Notes: a model not told the origin generated them from the sequence alone. Positions 54,575 to 63,888 are shown, counted from the first letter of the stretch. The stretch: 64,000 nucleotides of DNA from an uncultured Sutterella sp. (GCA_900543805.1 UQTE01000010.1:21595-85594), one strand, 5' to 3'. Made by a program: numbers and translations.

Positions 54575-55174
54575 TTAAGCGGCCGGATCTTCTTCCTTGG
54601 CTTCGGCTTCACCGTAGGAAGCCGTTTCGACGTCGTCCTCACGGTCGGCGTCGGCAAAGAGGACTTCGGCCTCCTCCTCGGTCACGGCGGGAGCGGTCTC
54701 GGCCTTCTTTTCCTCCTTCTTGAGGAGGCCCGCGACGGCAATCAGGTGGCGAAGCGCATCGTTGACGGCGTCGGCGTTTTCAAAGTAGGGCGCCACGTCC
54801 GCGGCGAGACGCACCACGGCGTTCTTTTCGAAGTCGCTCTTTTCGGCATAGCGGCGGTTTTCGAGCGCGCGGGCGCGCGGACCCGAGCGCACGCCGAAGG
54901 CGTCGCGGCGTTCGTTGAAGCGGCGTCCGCCCTGGGCGCGGCGGTCCGCAAAGCGGCCGCCCTCGCGGCGATCGGAAAAACGGCCGCCTTCGCGACGGTC
55001 GGAGAAGCGGTCTTCACGACGGTCCGAAAAACGGTCCTCGCGACGGTCCGAGAAACGGTCTTCGCGGCGATCCGAGAAACGGTCGTCACGGCGGTCGGAG
55101 AAGCGCCCCTCACGGCGGTCCGATTCAAATCCGCCGCGGTGCGGCCCGTTCATTTTCCAGGGTTTGCGATCCAT
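54575..55174 (-). CDS. Arg-rich RFSDRRED-repeat protein of unknown function
   Basis: 199 residues; I do not recognise a family. Residues ~16-90 are tandem repeats of RFSDRRED (five 8-residue units, then two 9-residue units with GG, then diverged copies), giving alternating Arg and Asp/Glu with one Phe per unit. Residues ~105-150 (YAEKSDFEKNAVVRLAADVAPYFENADAVNDALRHLIAVAGLL, given in parts) look like a small helical domain. The last ~45 residues are strongly acidic (EEEAEVLFADADREDD). The chain is thus basic then acidic and probably disordered at both ends. Such Arg/Phe-rich repeats can bind RNA or form condensates, but that is inference. A TACAAT hexamer (55276-55271) and two leader hairpins (55215-55233, 55238-55252) precede it. 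glpK follows ~95 bases later. Confidence 0.7.
   Translation of the reverse strand: MDRKPWKMNGPHRGGFESDRREGRFSDRRDDRFSDRREDRFSDRREDRFSDRREDRFSDRREGGRFSDRREGGRFADRRAQGGRRFNERRDAFGVRSGPRARALENRRYAEKSDFEKNAVVRLAADVAPYFENADAVNDALRHLIAVAGLLKKEEKKAETAPAVTEEEAEVLFADADREDDVETASYGEAEAKEEDPAA
54938..55129 (-). repeat. In-frame 24-bp tandem repeat array (RFSDRRED units)
   Basis: Successive 24-bp units on the plus strand read like CGGTCTTCACGACGGTCCG plus AAAAA with scattered third-base changes, then 27-bp units nearer the middle of the gene. The period is a multiple of three, so unit loss or gain keeps the frame. Silent divergence between units shows that the protein sequence is under selection. Confidence 0.9.
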
Positions 55175-55534
55175 TGAAGTGAATTCCTATTGACGTCAAA
55201 AAAGTTCTGAAGAGACGCGCCCCGAGCGCGTCAAGACTTCCCGATGGGAAGCGGGTTCCGGAATCTCAATATTGTATCGAAAGCGCATCCCGACCGCCTC
55301 TTTCCGGTCTTTTCGCGTCTTTGCAAAGGCCAAGATTTCCCTTCCAAGCGTTTCCAAAAAAGCGTCGGGGTTTCTTCTTGCAACAAGCTTCGTGCAAAAA
55401 AACGGACGAGGGCATATATTTGTCTTACGGGGGGCGAAAAATCGCTTTTTCCCCTCCCTCCATCGAAGCGGTGTCCGACCGCCTCATCCAGCGACGAGCC
55501 GATCGTCGTCCAACAAGAAAAAAGAGAGGTGTTT
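55175..55534. other. Divergent intergenic region between the repeat protein and hpf
   Basis: No gene is seen in these 360 bases. The minus-strand half holds TACAAT (55276-55271), hairpins GACGCGC/GCGCGTC (55215-55233) and CTTCCC/GGGAAG (55238-55252), and a TTGACGTCAA palindrome (55190-55199). The plus-strand half has a weak hpf promoter candidate: GTGCAA (55392-55397), 17 bases, TATATT (55415-55420). Confidence 0.5.
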
Positions 55535-55840
55535 ATGCCCCAATCCCTTCAGATCGTATTTCATGGCGTAGACCGTTCCGAAGCCGTTGAACAGGCCGTT
55601 ACGAAGAACGTGGAAGCCCTGCGCCGCTTCGATCAGCGCCTCGGTCCCTGCAAGGTCACGGTGTCTCAGGAGGGTCATCAGACCATCGGCGAATACAGCG
55701 TCCGCGTGGACGTCCTCGCCTCGGGTCACGACGTGATCGTGAACCGCTCGAACATGGACGTGATGCTTGCGATCAACGACGCCTTCGACAGCGTCCGCCG
55801 CGCCGTGAAGGACGAGGCCGACAAGCGCCGCAATCACTAA
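55535..55840 (+). CDS. hpf: Ribosome hibernation-promoting factor (HPF/RaiA family)
   Basis: 101 residues from the ATG at 55535 (AGAGAGGTGTTT upstream); the open frame extends far upstream without merit. Seen: LQIVFHGVDRSEAVEQAVTKNVEAL, LGPCKVTVSQEGHQ, YSVRVDVLASGHDVIVN and LAINDAFDSVRRAVKDEADKRR: the beta-alpha-beta fold and basic helix of short HPF/YfiA proteins. These block the decoding site and shut down or pair ribosomes in stationary phase. It lies alone, not in the usual rpoN operon, and ends at a terminator shared with the convergent tRNA genes. Confidence 0.9.
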   Translation: MPQSLQIVFHGVDRSEAVEQAVTKNVEALRRFDQRLGPCKVTVSQEGHQTIGEYSVRVDVLASGHDVIVNRSNMDVMLAINDAFDSVRRAVKDEADKRRNH

Positions 55841-55885
55841 CCTGACGAACGGCCGCCGAATCTTCGGCGGCGCACAATAAAAAAA

Positions 55886-55920
55886 CCGCAACGACCGAAG
55901 CCGTTGCGGGTTCTTCTTTT
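55886..55920. terminator. Bidirectional terminator between hpf and tRNA-Glu
   Basis: CCGCAACG (55886-55893) pairs with CGTTGCGG (55902-55909). TTCTTCTTTT follows on the plus strand and TTTTTTT on the minus strand, so it serves hpf and the tRNA transcript. Confidence 0.85.
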
Positions 55921-55960
55921 CTGCGCCTTTCTCGTTTGTTGTTCGTGGCGTCTTACTGAA

Positions 55961-56036
55961 TGGCGTCCCTACGGGGATTCGAACCCCGGTACCAACCGTG
56001 AAAGGGTTGTGTCCTAGGCCTCTAGACGATAGGGAC
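55961..56036 (-). tRNA. tRNA-Glu (anticodon UUC)
   Basis: 76 nt including an encoded CCA. Acceptor GTCCCTA/TAGGGAC, anticodon loop CTTTCAC, T-arm GGGGTTCGAATCCCC. The body closely resembles E. coli tRNA-Glu (CGTCTAGAGGCC D-arm). It lies 8 bases after tRNA-Ala in the same transcript. Confidence 0.97.
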
Positions 56037-56044
56037 CTTATCCT

Positions 56045-56120
<76 letters not shown>

Positions 56121-56138
56121 GTGGATCAGAGAAAACGA

Positions 56139-56167
56139 ATTTTGCCATAACTTTTGGAAGAATGCAA
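56139..56167 (-). promoter_or_regulatory. Candidate promoter of the tRNA-Ala/tRNA-Glu pair
   Basis: TTGCAT (56167-56162), 17 bases, CAAAAT (56144-56139) on the minus strand, ~20 bases before the tRNA-Ala 5' end. Confidence 0.45.
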
Positions 56168-56323
56168 GCGCTCCGACAAACTTTTTTCGTTTTTTTGGAA
56201 AATTTTTCGAGACAGCCTCCTTCGAGTCCTCCGTTTGAGGCCCCGAATGTTCGCTAGACTAAGCCAAACCCACGCTTTTTTGCGCGCCCCGCCCCGACGG
56301 CGGGGCCCATTTACGACACAGAC

Positions 56324-59300
56324 ATGACGTCCGACGAAAAGCAACTGGCCATCTCGCTCAGAGGGGCTTCACAGAACAATCTCCGACACCTCGACCTCGA
56401 CTTCGTTCGAGGACAGTTCACGACGGTCACCGGTCCCTCGGGCTCGGGAAAGAGCTCGCTCGTCATCGACACGCTTTTTGCCGAGGGACAGCGCCGCTAC
56501 ATCGAAACCTTCAGCCCCTACGCGCGGCAGTTCATCGACCGCATGCCCGCGCCGAAGGTGGAAAAGCTCACCGGCATTCTTTCGGCGATCGCCATCGAGC
56601 ACACCAACACGGTGCGCACGCCCCGCTCCACCGTCGGGACGCTCACGGGTCTCAACGACCACTTCAAGGTGCTCTTTGCCAACCACGCCTCGCTCTTTTG
56701 CGAGCGCTGCGGCCGTCCGGTGCGCCGCCGCGATCCGGAAGCGATTTGGAACGACCTCGAACTGCGCCTCGCGAAGTCCGCGCCCGAAGGACTCGACGCG
56801 CGCGTCGGCATCGCCTTCACCCTTATGGTACCCTTGACGCTTCCTCTCGAAACGGCCGAGGCGATGCTCTCGCAGCAGGGCTACACGAAGATTCTGAAGG
56901 TGGTCGAAGAAAAGACGGCCCGCCGTCTCGTCGTGCTCGCCGACCGCTTCCGCGCCTCGTCGGTCGAGCCCGAACGCGCGACCGAGGCGCTTTCGACGGC
57001 GCTCGACAAGGGAAGGGGCGTGTGTGAAATCTGGCTTCTTCCGCGAGACGAAGAGCCCGTCCGCTTCACGGCCTACGGAGCGGACCTTTACTGCGGCGAC
57101 TGCGACCGTCACTATGAAGAGACGAGTCCGGCGCACTTCAGCTTCAATTCGCCCGTCGGCGCCTGCCCCAACTGCAACGGCTACGGGCGCTCGTCCGAAT
57201 ACGACTGGAAGCGCCTGCTTCCGGACGATCGGCTCTCGATCGCTCAGGGAGCGGTCGCCGTCCTCACGCCCACGGGGCACTACCGGGACTTCCTTGCGCT
57301 TCTCGTGCGCCGCGCGCCGCATGCCGGCGTGAATCCGCATTGTCCCTGGAAGGAACTGAGCGAAGAAGCCAAGCGCTGGGTCTTTGAGGGCGACGAAGAC
57401 TTTCGCGAGTGGAAGACCGACCGCCGCTGGGGCGGCGTGCACCGCTTCTTCACGTGGCTCGAAGAGCACAAGTACAAGTTCTACGTCCGCTGGACGATCG
57501 CCTTTTACCGAACCTACACGACCTGTCCGGTCTGTCTCGGAGCGCGCCTTCGCGACGAAAACTTCGCCTGGCGCTACGTGCTCCCCGAAGGGGTCGAGGT
57601 GGAGCTTCCGCCCTTCGAGCGCTTTCTGCCGCATTCGATGAAGGATCTCCCTCATCCCGAACAACTGCCGGGGTGGAATTTTCACGAAGTGATGACGATG
57701 CCGATATCGTCTCTTCACCGGATCATTCCCGCCGCCCTGCAAAAGCCGAGGGACGCGGCGGAAGCGCTCGTTCTTCATGAAATCGCAGCGCGCCTCGACT
57801 ATCTGATGGAGGCGGGTCTGGGCTACCTCACGCTCGACCGGCTGAGCCGCACGCTCTCGGGCGGAGAACTGCAGCGCGTCACACTCACGCAGGCCCTCGG
57901 CACGTCGCTCACGAACACGCTCTTTTTGCTCGACGAACCGAGCATCGGTCTGCATCCCCGGGATCTGCACCGCATCAACGGCATCATCCGCCGCGTGACC
58001 GAAGCGGGCAACACCGTGATCGCGATCGAACACGATCCGCAGGTGATGCTCGCCTCCAACCGCATGGTGGATCTAGGACCGGGCGCGGGCAAGGAGGGCG
58101 GCGCCATCGAGTTCGACGGCGAGACGCGCGCCGCGCTGCGCCCGGAAAACTCGACCCTCACGACGGACTACCTGACGGGAAGACGGCGCATCGAGCGCGC
58201 CGAGAAGCGCTCCTGGACGCCCGAAGACGGCGGCTGGACGATCGAGGGGGCTTCGGAGCACAACCTCAAGAACCTCACCGTCACGATTCCGCGCAACCGC
58301 TTCGTCGCCGTCGCGGGCGTCTCGGGTTCGGGCAAGTCAACCCTCATCAACGACGTCTTCTATCGGGCCGTGCGGCGCGCGCTCGCGCAGGACGACGGCG
58401 AGCCCGGACATTTCGGGGCCCTGAAGGGAGACCTTCCCGCGGAAATTCATCTGATCGACCAGTCTCCGATTCAGCGCAATCTTCGAAGCACCCCCGTGAG
58501 CTTCATCGGCGCCTACGACGAAATCCGCAAACTCTTTGCGGCCTCGCCCGAAGCGAAGGCGGCAGGTTTGACGCCCGGCGACTTCTCCTTCAACACGGGA
58601 AGCGGCCGCTGCCCCGCGTGCGCGGGCACGGGTGTCGAAGTCGTCGAAATGCAGTTTCTCTCCGACGTGCAGATCCCCTGCTCGATTTGCGCAGGAAAGC
58701 GCTTCACGCCCCGCGTCCTCGCCGTCGGCATCACGATCGGCGATCGCCGCTACACGATCGACGACATTCTGCACGCCACCGTGCGCGAAGCGATCGACCT
58801 CTTCGGCGAGGATTCGCGCATCGGCCGCGCCCTCGCGCCGCTCGTCGAACTCGGCCTCGAATACCTCGAACTCGGACAGCCCATCTCGACGCTCTCGCCG
58901 GGCGAAGGGCAGCGACTCAAGCTCGCCGAATTCATTCAGAACGAAATCTCCCCGAAGAAGACGCGCTCCCGCCGAACGAAGACGGTCCAGAAGGTGTTTC
59001 TCTTTGACGAACCCTCGAGCGGTCTGCACTTTGAGGACGTGCGGCACCTGGTGGCCCTTTTCGACCGCCTCGTGCGAAACGGGCACACGGTCGTCACGAT
59101 CGAACACAACCTCGACGTCATCGCCTCGGCCGACTGGGTGATCGAACTCGGCCCCGACGGCGGCGCCGAAGGGGGAGAGCTCCTGTACGAAGGGACGCCC
59201 GAAGCGCTTGCGGCGACCCGCGCGACCGCCACGGGCGAGGCACTCGCCGCCTGGCGCGACGCGCGCACGCCCGAAGGCTCCAAGGCCTTCTTCAACCTGC

Positions 59301-61522
59301 CCGAACCGAAGGCGGCCGAATCGGATCCCCTCGAAAAGCACGCGATCGTCGTGCGGGGCGCCCGGGAAAACAATCTCAAAAACATCACGGCCGTCATTCC
59401 GCGCGACCGCTTCACGGTGCTCTCGGGCCCGAGCGGCAGCGGCAAGAGCACGCTCGCCTTCCGCATCGTCTTCGCCGAAGGCCAGCGGCGCTACATCGAC
59501 AATCTGAGCGCCTACGCGCGAAGCCGCATCCAGCCGCCGCCGATTCCGGACTACGACTCGATCCGGGGGATTCCGCCCACGGTTTCGATCGAACAGCGAA
59601 CGAGCCGCGGCGGTTGGCGCTCGACCGCCGCCACGATGACGGAGATCTATCACTACGCCCGACTGCTCTTTGCCCGTCTCGGCGAAAAGAAGGTGGGTCG
59701 CGGCTACGTTCGTCTCCACGACGCGGACCCGAGACTCTTTTCCTACAACACCAAACTCGGCGCCTGTCCGAAGTGTCTCGGCTACGGGTTCGTAAGCCAG
59801 AGCGTGGAAAAGGCGAAGCGAAACGACGACAAGGAAAACGCCTACGCCAACGAACTCGCCCCCGCGACCCGCGACCGCGACGTCCGCGTCGTGTGCCCCG
59901 CCTGCGGCGGAAAGCGTCTCTCCAAAGCGGCGCTCGCCGTCCGTTGGCAGGGCATCACGATCGCCGACTTCTCGGCGATGACCGTGAAGGAGGCGCTGCA
60001 CTTCTGCCGCGGTCTTTCGCTCGACGAACACGACGCGGCCGTGGCGGAGGAAGCGTTGAAGGAAATCGTGGCGAGACTCGCCTTCCTCGACGAAGTGGGA
60101 CTCGGCTACCTCGAACTCGACCGCGCCGCACCGACGCTCTCGGGCGGTGAAGCGCAGCGGATCCGTCTCGCCACGCAGATCAACAGCACCCTGCGCGGCG
60201 TCTGCTACGTGCTCGACGAACCCACCATCGGCCTTCATCCGAGAGACAACCGCGTGCTGATCGACGCGCTGAAGCGGCTTTGCCGCCTCGGCAACACGCT
60301 GCTCGTCGTGGAGCACGACGAAGACACGATCCGCGCGGCCGACCATCTGATCGACATCGGTCCGGGCGCGGGCAAGGAGGGCGGCGAAATCGTGGCCGAA
60401 GGAACGCTCGAGGATCTACTCTCCAATCCGCGCTCGCCGACGGGGTGCGCCCTCTCGTCGCCCCAGCGCGCCACGGGCATTCCCGAGCACCGCTTCGACG
60501 CGGCCTCGGACCCCCACATGACGGTCTGCGGCGTGTCGCTTCGCAATCTCAAAATCGATCGGCTCGACATTCCGCTCGGCGCCCTCACGGTCGTGACGGG
60601 CGTCTCGGGTTCGGGCAAATCCACGCTCACGCGCGAAATGCTCCTTACGTCGCTCTCGGCCCTTCTTCACGGCGAAGCGCCCGTCGGGTGCGAGCGCATC
60701 GAAGGGGCCGAAGCCGTGCAGCGCGTCTGCGAAGTCACGCAGTCGCCCATCGGCGGGTCGCTCTACTCCTGTCCGGCGACCTACGTGGACTTTGCCAAGG
60801 ACATCCGCGCCCTCTTTGCCGAAACGAACGCCGCCAAGGAGCGCGGCTACACGTCCTCGCAGTTCTCATTTCAGATTTCGCCGGGACGCTGTCCGAACTG
60901 CTCGGGGAGCGGCATCGAAACGCTCGAAATGAAGTTCCTTCCCGACGTGCGGATTCAGTGCAAGGTGTGCGAAGGGAAGCGCTTTGACCGGGATACGCTC
61001 GAAGTGACGTGGAAGGGGAAGAACTTCAGCGAAGTGCTCGACATGTCGGTCGACGAAGCGAAGGAATTCTTCTCGTCCGTCACGAAGATTCGGCAGCCGC
61101 TTTCACTTCTCTCGGACATCGGGCTCGGCTACCTCAAGATCGGTCAGCCGACCTCCATGATCTCGGGAGGCGAAGCGCAGCGCATCAAGCTCGCCTACGA
61201 ACTCGTCAAGGCCCGCGAGGGAACGCGCTACGCCGCGCGGGCTCCGCACACGGTCTACATCCTCGACGAGCCCACCGTGGGGCTGCACATTTCGGACGTG
61301 GAAAAGCTCCTCAACGTTCTGAAGCGGCTCGTTCGGGCGGGTCACACGGTGATCGTCGTCGAGCACAACCTCGACGTGATGGCGGCGGCCGACTGGATGA
61401 TCGACCTCGGTCCCGAGGGCGGTCCCGAAGGCGGACGCGTGACGGCAAAAGGAACGCCCGCCGAGGTGGCGCGTACGGACACGCACACCGGGCGGGCGTT
61501 GCGGGAACACCTCGCGCGCTGA
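56324..61522 (+). CDS. Tandem-duplicated UvrA-like protein (four ABC ATPase domains)
   Basis: 1732 residues, nearly twice the usual ~940. UvrA is the damage-sensing ATPase of nucleotide excision repair. Copy 1 (~1-1000) has Walker A GPSGSGKSS (~37) and GVSGSGKST (~665), signatures LSGGELQR (~511) and a variant LSPGEGQR (~857), and zinc modules CGDCDRHY...CPNCNGYG and CPACAGTGVEV...CSICAGKRF. Copy 2 (~1010-1732) has Walker A GPSGSGKST (~1035) and GVSGSGKST (~1425), signatures LSGGEAQR (~1271) and ISGGEAQR (~1613), and modules CPKCLGYGF...CPACGGKRL and CPNCSGSGIET...CKVCEGKRF. From first Walker A to first signature, copy 2 spans ~236 residues against ~474 in copy 1, so it lacks the UvrB-binding/insertion region. 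Long UvrA-like proteins of this sort occur in Burkholderiales beside a normal UvrA. Its gene ends 6 bases from convergent lptG. Confidence 0.93.
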   Translation: MTSDEKQLAISLRGASQNNLRHLDLDFVRGQFTTVTGPSGSGKSSLVIDTLFAEGQRRYIETFSPYARQFIDRMPAPKVEKLTGILSAIAIEHTNTVRTPRSTVGTLTGLNDHFKVLFANHASLFCERCGRPVRRRDPEAIWNDLELRLAKSAPEGLDARVGIAFTLMVPLTLPLETAEAMLSQQGYTKILKVVEEKTARRLVVLADRFRASSVEPERATEALSTALDKGRGVCEIWLLPRDEEPVRFTAYGADLYCGDCDRHYEETSPAHFSFNSPVGACPNCNGYGRSSEYDWKRLLPDDRLSIAQGAVAVLTPTGHYRDFLALLVRRAPHAGVNPHCPWKELSEEAKRWVFEGDEDFREWKTDRRWGGVHRFFTWLEEHKYKFYVRWTIAFYRTYTTCPVCLGARLRDENFAWRYVLPEGVEVELPPFERFLPHSMKDLPHPEQLPGWNFHEVMTMPISSLHRIIPAALQKPRDAAEALVLHEIAARLDYLMEAGLGYLTLDRLSRTLSGGELQRVTLTQALGTSLTNTLFLLDEPSIGLHPRDLHRINGIIRRVTEAGNTVIAIEHDPQVMLASNRMVDLGPGAGKEGGAIEFDGETRAALRPENSTLTTDYLTGRRRIERAEKRSWTPEDGGWTIEGASEHNLKNLTVTIPRNRFVAVAGVSGSGKSTLINDVFYRAVRRALAQDDGEPGHFGALKGDLPAEIHLIDQSPIQRNLRSTPVSFIGAYDEIRKLFAASPEAKAAGLTPGDFSFNTGSGRCPACAGTGVEVVEMQFLSDVQIPCSICAGKRFTPRVLAVGITIGDRRYTIDDILHATVREAIDLFGEDSRIGRALAPLVELGLEYLELGQPISTLSPGEGQRLKLAEFIQNEISPKKTRSRRTKTVQKVFLFDEPSSGLHFEDVRHLVALFDRLVRNGHTVVTIEHNLDVIASADWVIELGPDGGAEGGELLYEGTPEALAATRATATGEALAAWRDARTPEGSKAFFNLPEPKAAESDPLEKHAIVVRGARENNLKNITAVIPRDRFTVLSGPSGSGKSTLAFRIVFAEGQRRYIDNLSAYARSRIQPPPIPDYDSIRGIPPTVSIEQRTSRGGWRSTAATMTEIYHYARLLFARLGEKKVGRGYVRLHDADPRLFSYNTKLGACPKCLGYGFVSQSVEKAKRNDDKENAYANELAPATRDRDVRVVCPACGGKRLSKAALAVRWQGITIADFSAMTVKEALHFCRGLSLDEHDAAVAEEALKEIVARLAFLDEVGLGYLELDRAAPTLSGGEAQRIRLATQINSTLRGVCYVLDEPTIGLHPRDNRVLIDALKRLCRLGNTLLVVEHDEDTIRAADHLIDIGPGAGKEGGEIVAEGTLEDLLSNPRSPTGCALSSPQRATGIPEHRFDAASDPHMTVCGVSLRNLKIDRLDIPLGALTVVTGVSGSGKSTLTREMLLTSLSALLHGEAPVGCERIEGAEAVQRVCEVTQSPIGGSLYSCPATYVDFAKDIRALFAETNAAKERGYTSSQFSFQISPGRCPNCSGSGIETLEMKFLPDVRIQCKVCEGKRFDRDTLEVTWKGKNFSEVLDMSVDEAKEFFSSVTKIRQPLSLLSDIGLGYLKIGQPTSMISGGEAQRIKLAYELVKAREGTRYAARAPHTVYILDEPTVGLHISDVEKLLNVLKRLVRAGHTVIVVEHNLDVMAAADWMIDLGPEGGPEGGRVTAKGTPAEVARTDTHTGRALREHLAR

Positions 61523-61528
61523 CGCGCT

Positions 61529-62665
61529 TTAGCGGCGCTCTACGAGGTACATCGCGACGGCGGCGGCAAAGAGCATGCCCGCCGTCGGCGTGATGGCCAC
61601 CGCAATGGGCGACCAGGTGTTGACGGCGCCGAGATAGGAAAAGATGTTGTTGAGCGCGTAGAAGACGATCCCGATCATGACGCCGAGGAAGATCTTGATC
61701 GCCATCCCGCCCGAGCGGGCGTTCATGTACGCAAACGGCATGCTGAGCGCGAGCATGACGAGCGTGGCGAGGGGATAAAAGACCTTCGTCCAGAAAGCGA
61801 TCTCGTACTGCTCGGTCTGCTGGTTGTTCTTCTCGAGATGGGCGACGTAGCGGTCGAGGTCCCGCATCGACATGTTTTCGGGCTTGCTCGTCATGACGCT
61901 CAGAATGTCCGGACCGATGGAGGACTTCACGACGAATTCCTCGGCCGGACGCACTTCGATGCGTTCCGTCATGGGGGCGTTGTCCGTCACGTCGACCGTC
62001 GGATAGACGGTCGCGACGGCGTCGTGCAACACCCAGCCGCCGTCACGGTATTCCGCGCTTTCCGAGCGGATGAGCCGCATGAGGTGACCGTTCTCGTTGA
62101 ATTCGAAGAAGCGCCACGCACCGGTGACGTTGCGGTCCTGCGCGCTGATGTACTTGACGTTGAGGTAGCGGTCGACCTTTCGGCCTTCCTCGTCGGTCGT
62201 CGCGTCGCGGATCCACACGCCCGAGGTGTAGCCCCGCGCGGAGACGGCCCCGCCCTTTTCGAGCGTGACGCGAAGCTCCTGCGCGTAGCGCGTGGCCGGC
62301 GGCGAAACGAGTTCTCCCATCCCGTAGGTGAAGAGCACGACGAGGAGTCCGGGCACGAGAAGGCTCGCGGCGAGCGAAACGGGCGAGAGCCCCGCAACGC
62401 GCAGCACGGTGAATTCGGAGTTGGACGCCCAACGCGACATCGTGTAGACGGAGGCGAGAAGCACGGCGATCGGCATCACTTCATAGATGCGTGCCGGAAG
62501 CGAAAGCGCCGTGAAGACGAAGGCGTCGGAGAGCCCGAAGTGCTTGCCCACGTCGTCCAACTGATTGATCAGATCGAAGAAGGCGAAGAGCGCCACGAGC
62601 GCCAAAAGCACAAAGGACGTGGACGCGAGAATTTCACGGGTGAACTGCTTGGTGATGACCTTCAT
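61529..62665 (-). CDS. lptG: LPS export ABC transporter permease LptG
   Basis: 378 residues. LptG pairs with LptF in the LptB2FG complex that lifts LPS from the inner membrane. Six membrane segments: three N-terminal (FVLLALVALFAFFDLI and ARIYEVMPIAVLLASVYTM) and three C-terminal (LATLVMLALSMPFAYM, IKIFLGVMIGIVFYALNNIF, WSPIAVAITPTAGMLFAAAV), flanking a ~200-residue periplasmic beta-jellyroll. The start overlaps the lptF stop (ATGA). Confidence 0.95.
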   Translation of the reverse strand: MKVITKQFTREILASTSFVLLALVALFAFFDLINQLDDVGKHFGLSDAFVFTALSLPARIYEVMPIAVLLASVYTMSRWASNSEFTVLRVAGLSPVSLAASLLVPGLLVVLFTYGMGELVSPPATRYAQELRVTLEKGGAVSARGYTSGVWIRDATTDEEGRKVDRYLNVKYISAQDRNVTGAWRFFEFNENGHLMRLIRSESAEYRDGGWVLHDAVATVYPTVDVTDNAPMTERIEVRPAEEFVVKSSIGPDILSVMTSKPENMSMRDLDRYVAHLEKNNQQTEQYEIAFWTKVFYPLATLVMLALSMPFAYMNARSGGMAIKIFLGVMIGIVFYALNNIFSYLGAVNTWSPIAVAITPTAGMLFAAAVAMYLVERR

Positions 62666-63798
62666 CGGGCGGCCTCCTTACGCGAGCGCAGACGGCGCCA
62701 CAACGCTCCGGGACTCGCCCAGGCGGGAAGCCAGCTCATGAAGTAGACCCAACGGACGAAACACACCACGACGAGCGCGAAGACGAGACCGTGCAGCGTG
62801 GCCAATCCCGTCCAAAGACCGATCTGTTCGTGTTCGACCCAGGTCTGGAAGATCGAAATGGCGTTCAGATAGAGAATGAATACGAGCGCGGCCATGATGA
62901 GGTTGAGGCTTCGTCCGGCGCGGGGGCTCGTGCAGGAGAGCGGCAGGGCCAGAAGCACGAGATTGAACGCGGCAAAGGGCCAGGAAATGCGCCAGAGCGC
63001 CTGCCCGAGGTTTTCCGCGGTGGGATTCGCAAAGAGGAAGGGGGTCGGAAGCGACCGGGTGCGAAGGTCCGCAAGGGGGCGGTCGATCTTCACGTCCACA
63101 CGCATGCCGTACTCCTTGAATTCGACGATGCGGGTCGTGGGCGAACCGATTTCCGTTTCATAACGGCGGCCTTCGTGAAGAACGATGTAGCGGTCGCCTT
63201 CCTCGTTGACGCGGACTTCACCGCTCTGGGCAACGACGGTCGACTCCTTGTCGGGGGCGCTCTCGCTCATGAAGATGCGGCCGACTTCGTTCGAATTTTC
63301 GCCGGCCGACTCCACGAAGAAGACGCGGCGTCCGCCGAGGGTTTCGATGAAGCGTCCCGGCGCGATGCGGTTGACGTCGTCGCGCTGCTGAAAGGTTGCG
63401 CGAGTCTGGTCGGCCTGCGAACTTGCCCAGGGCGAGATCACGAGGCTCAGAAGACCGACGGCGAGAATGAGGGGAACGGAAAAGCGCAGAACCGGCGTCA
63501 CCCAGGAGAGAAGAGAACGACCTCCCGAGGAATACCAAACGACCATTTCGTTATCCTGCCACCAACGCATCATGGTCATCAGGACGGCGATGAAAAGCGA
63601 AACGGCAAGAAGCGGCGCCAGGTTGATGAGGGCCTGATAGACCACCATCTGCAGCACCGCGGCGTTGTCGATTCGGCCGCCTGAGGCGAGGCTCAGCACG
63701 CGCACCATCCCCACGGCGATCACGATGGTGAAGAGCACGGTAAAGACGCCGCCCGCACTGTTGGCAAGCTCGGAAATGAGAGATCGTTTAAAAATCAT
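62662..63798 (-). CDS. lptF: LPS export ABC transporter permease LptF
   Basis: 378 residues, with the LptF/LptG layout: IFKRSLISELANSAGGVFTVLF at the N-terminus, membrane segments around LAPLLAVSLFIAVLMTMM and VLRFSVPLILAVGLLSLVI, a jellyroll with GRFIETLGGRRVFFVES and RIFMSESAPDKESTVVA, and C-terminal segments around [16 protein letters not shown]. Forms LptB2FG with LptG. A TACAAT -10-like hexamer lies 90 bases upstream (63888-63883). pepA, often its divergent neighbour, is not in the window. Confidence 0.94.
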   Translation of the reverse strand: MIFKRSLISELANSAGGVFTVLFTIVIAVGMVRVLSLASGGRIDNAAVLQMVVYQALINLAPLLAVSLFIAVLMTMMRWWQDNEMVVWYSSGGRSLLSWVTPVLRFSVPLILAVGLLSLVISPWASSQADQTRATFQQRDDVNRIAPGRFIETLGGRRVFFVESAGENSNEVGRIFMSESAPDKESTVVAQSGEVRVNEEGDRYIVLHEGRRYETEIGSPTTRIVEFKEYGMRVDVKIDRPLADLRTRSLPTPFLFANPTAENLGQALWRISWPFAAFNLVLLALPLSCTSPRAGRSLNLIMAALVFILYLNAISIFQTWVEHEQIGLWTGLATLHGLVFALVVVCFVRWVYFMSWLPAWASPGALWRRLRSRKEAAR

Positions 63799-63882
63799 CG
63801 TTCACGCACAAAAAGAGGCTTGTTCCCACGCAATGATCGTCCCGGCGCGGCGGAAAAAGTCGCTTAAGGAGAAGTATTGCGC

Positions 63883-63888
63883 ATTGTA
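63883..63888 (-). promoter_or_regulatory. Candidate -10 box of lptF-lptG
   Basis: TACAAT on the minus strand, 85 bases before the lptF ATG. No good -35 is seen 16-18 bases upstream. The same hexamer recurs before several other genes here. Confidence 0.35.

Noticed and set aside
54938-55129. Short regular repeats resembling a CRISPR array
   Set aside because: The units are 24-27 bp, abut directly without spacers, and code in frame for RFSDRRED. There are no cas genes.
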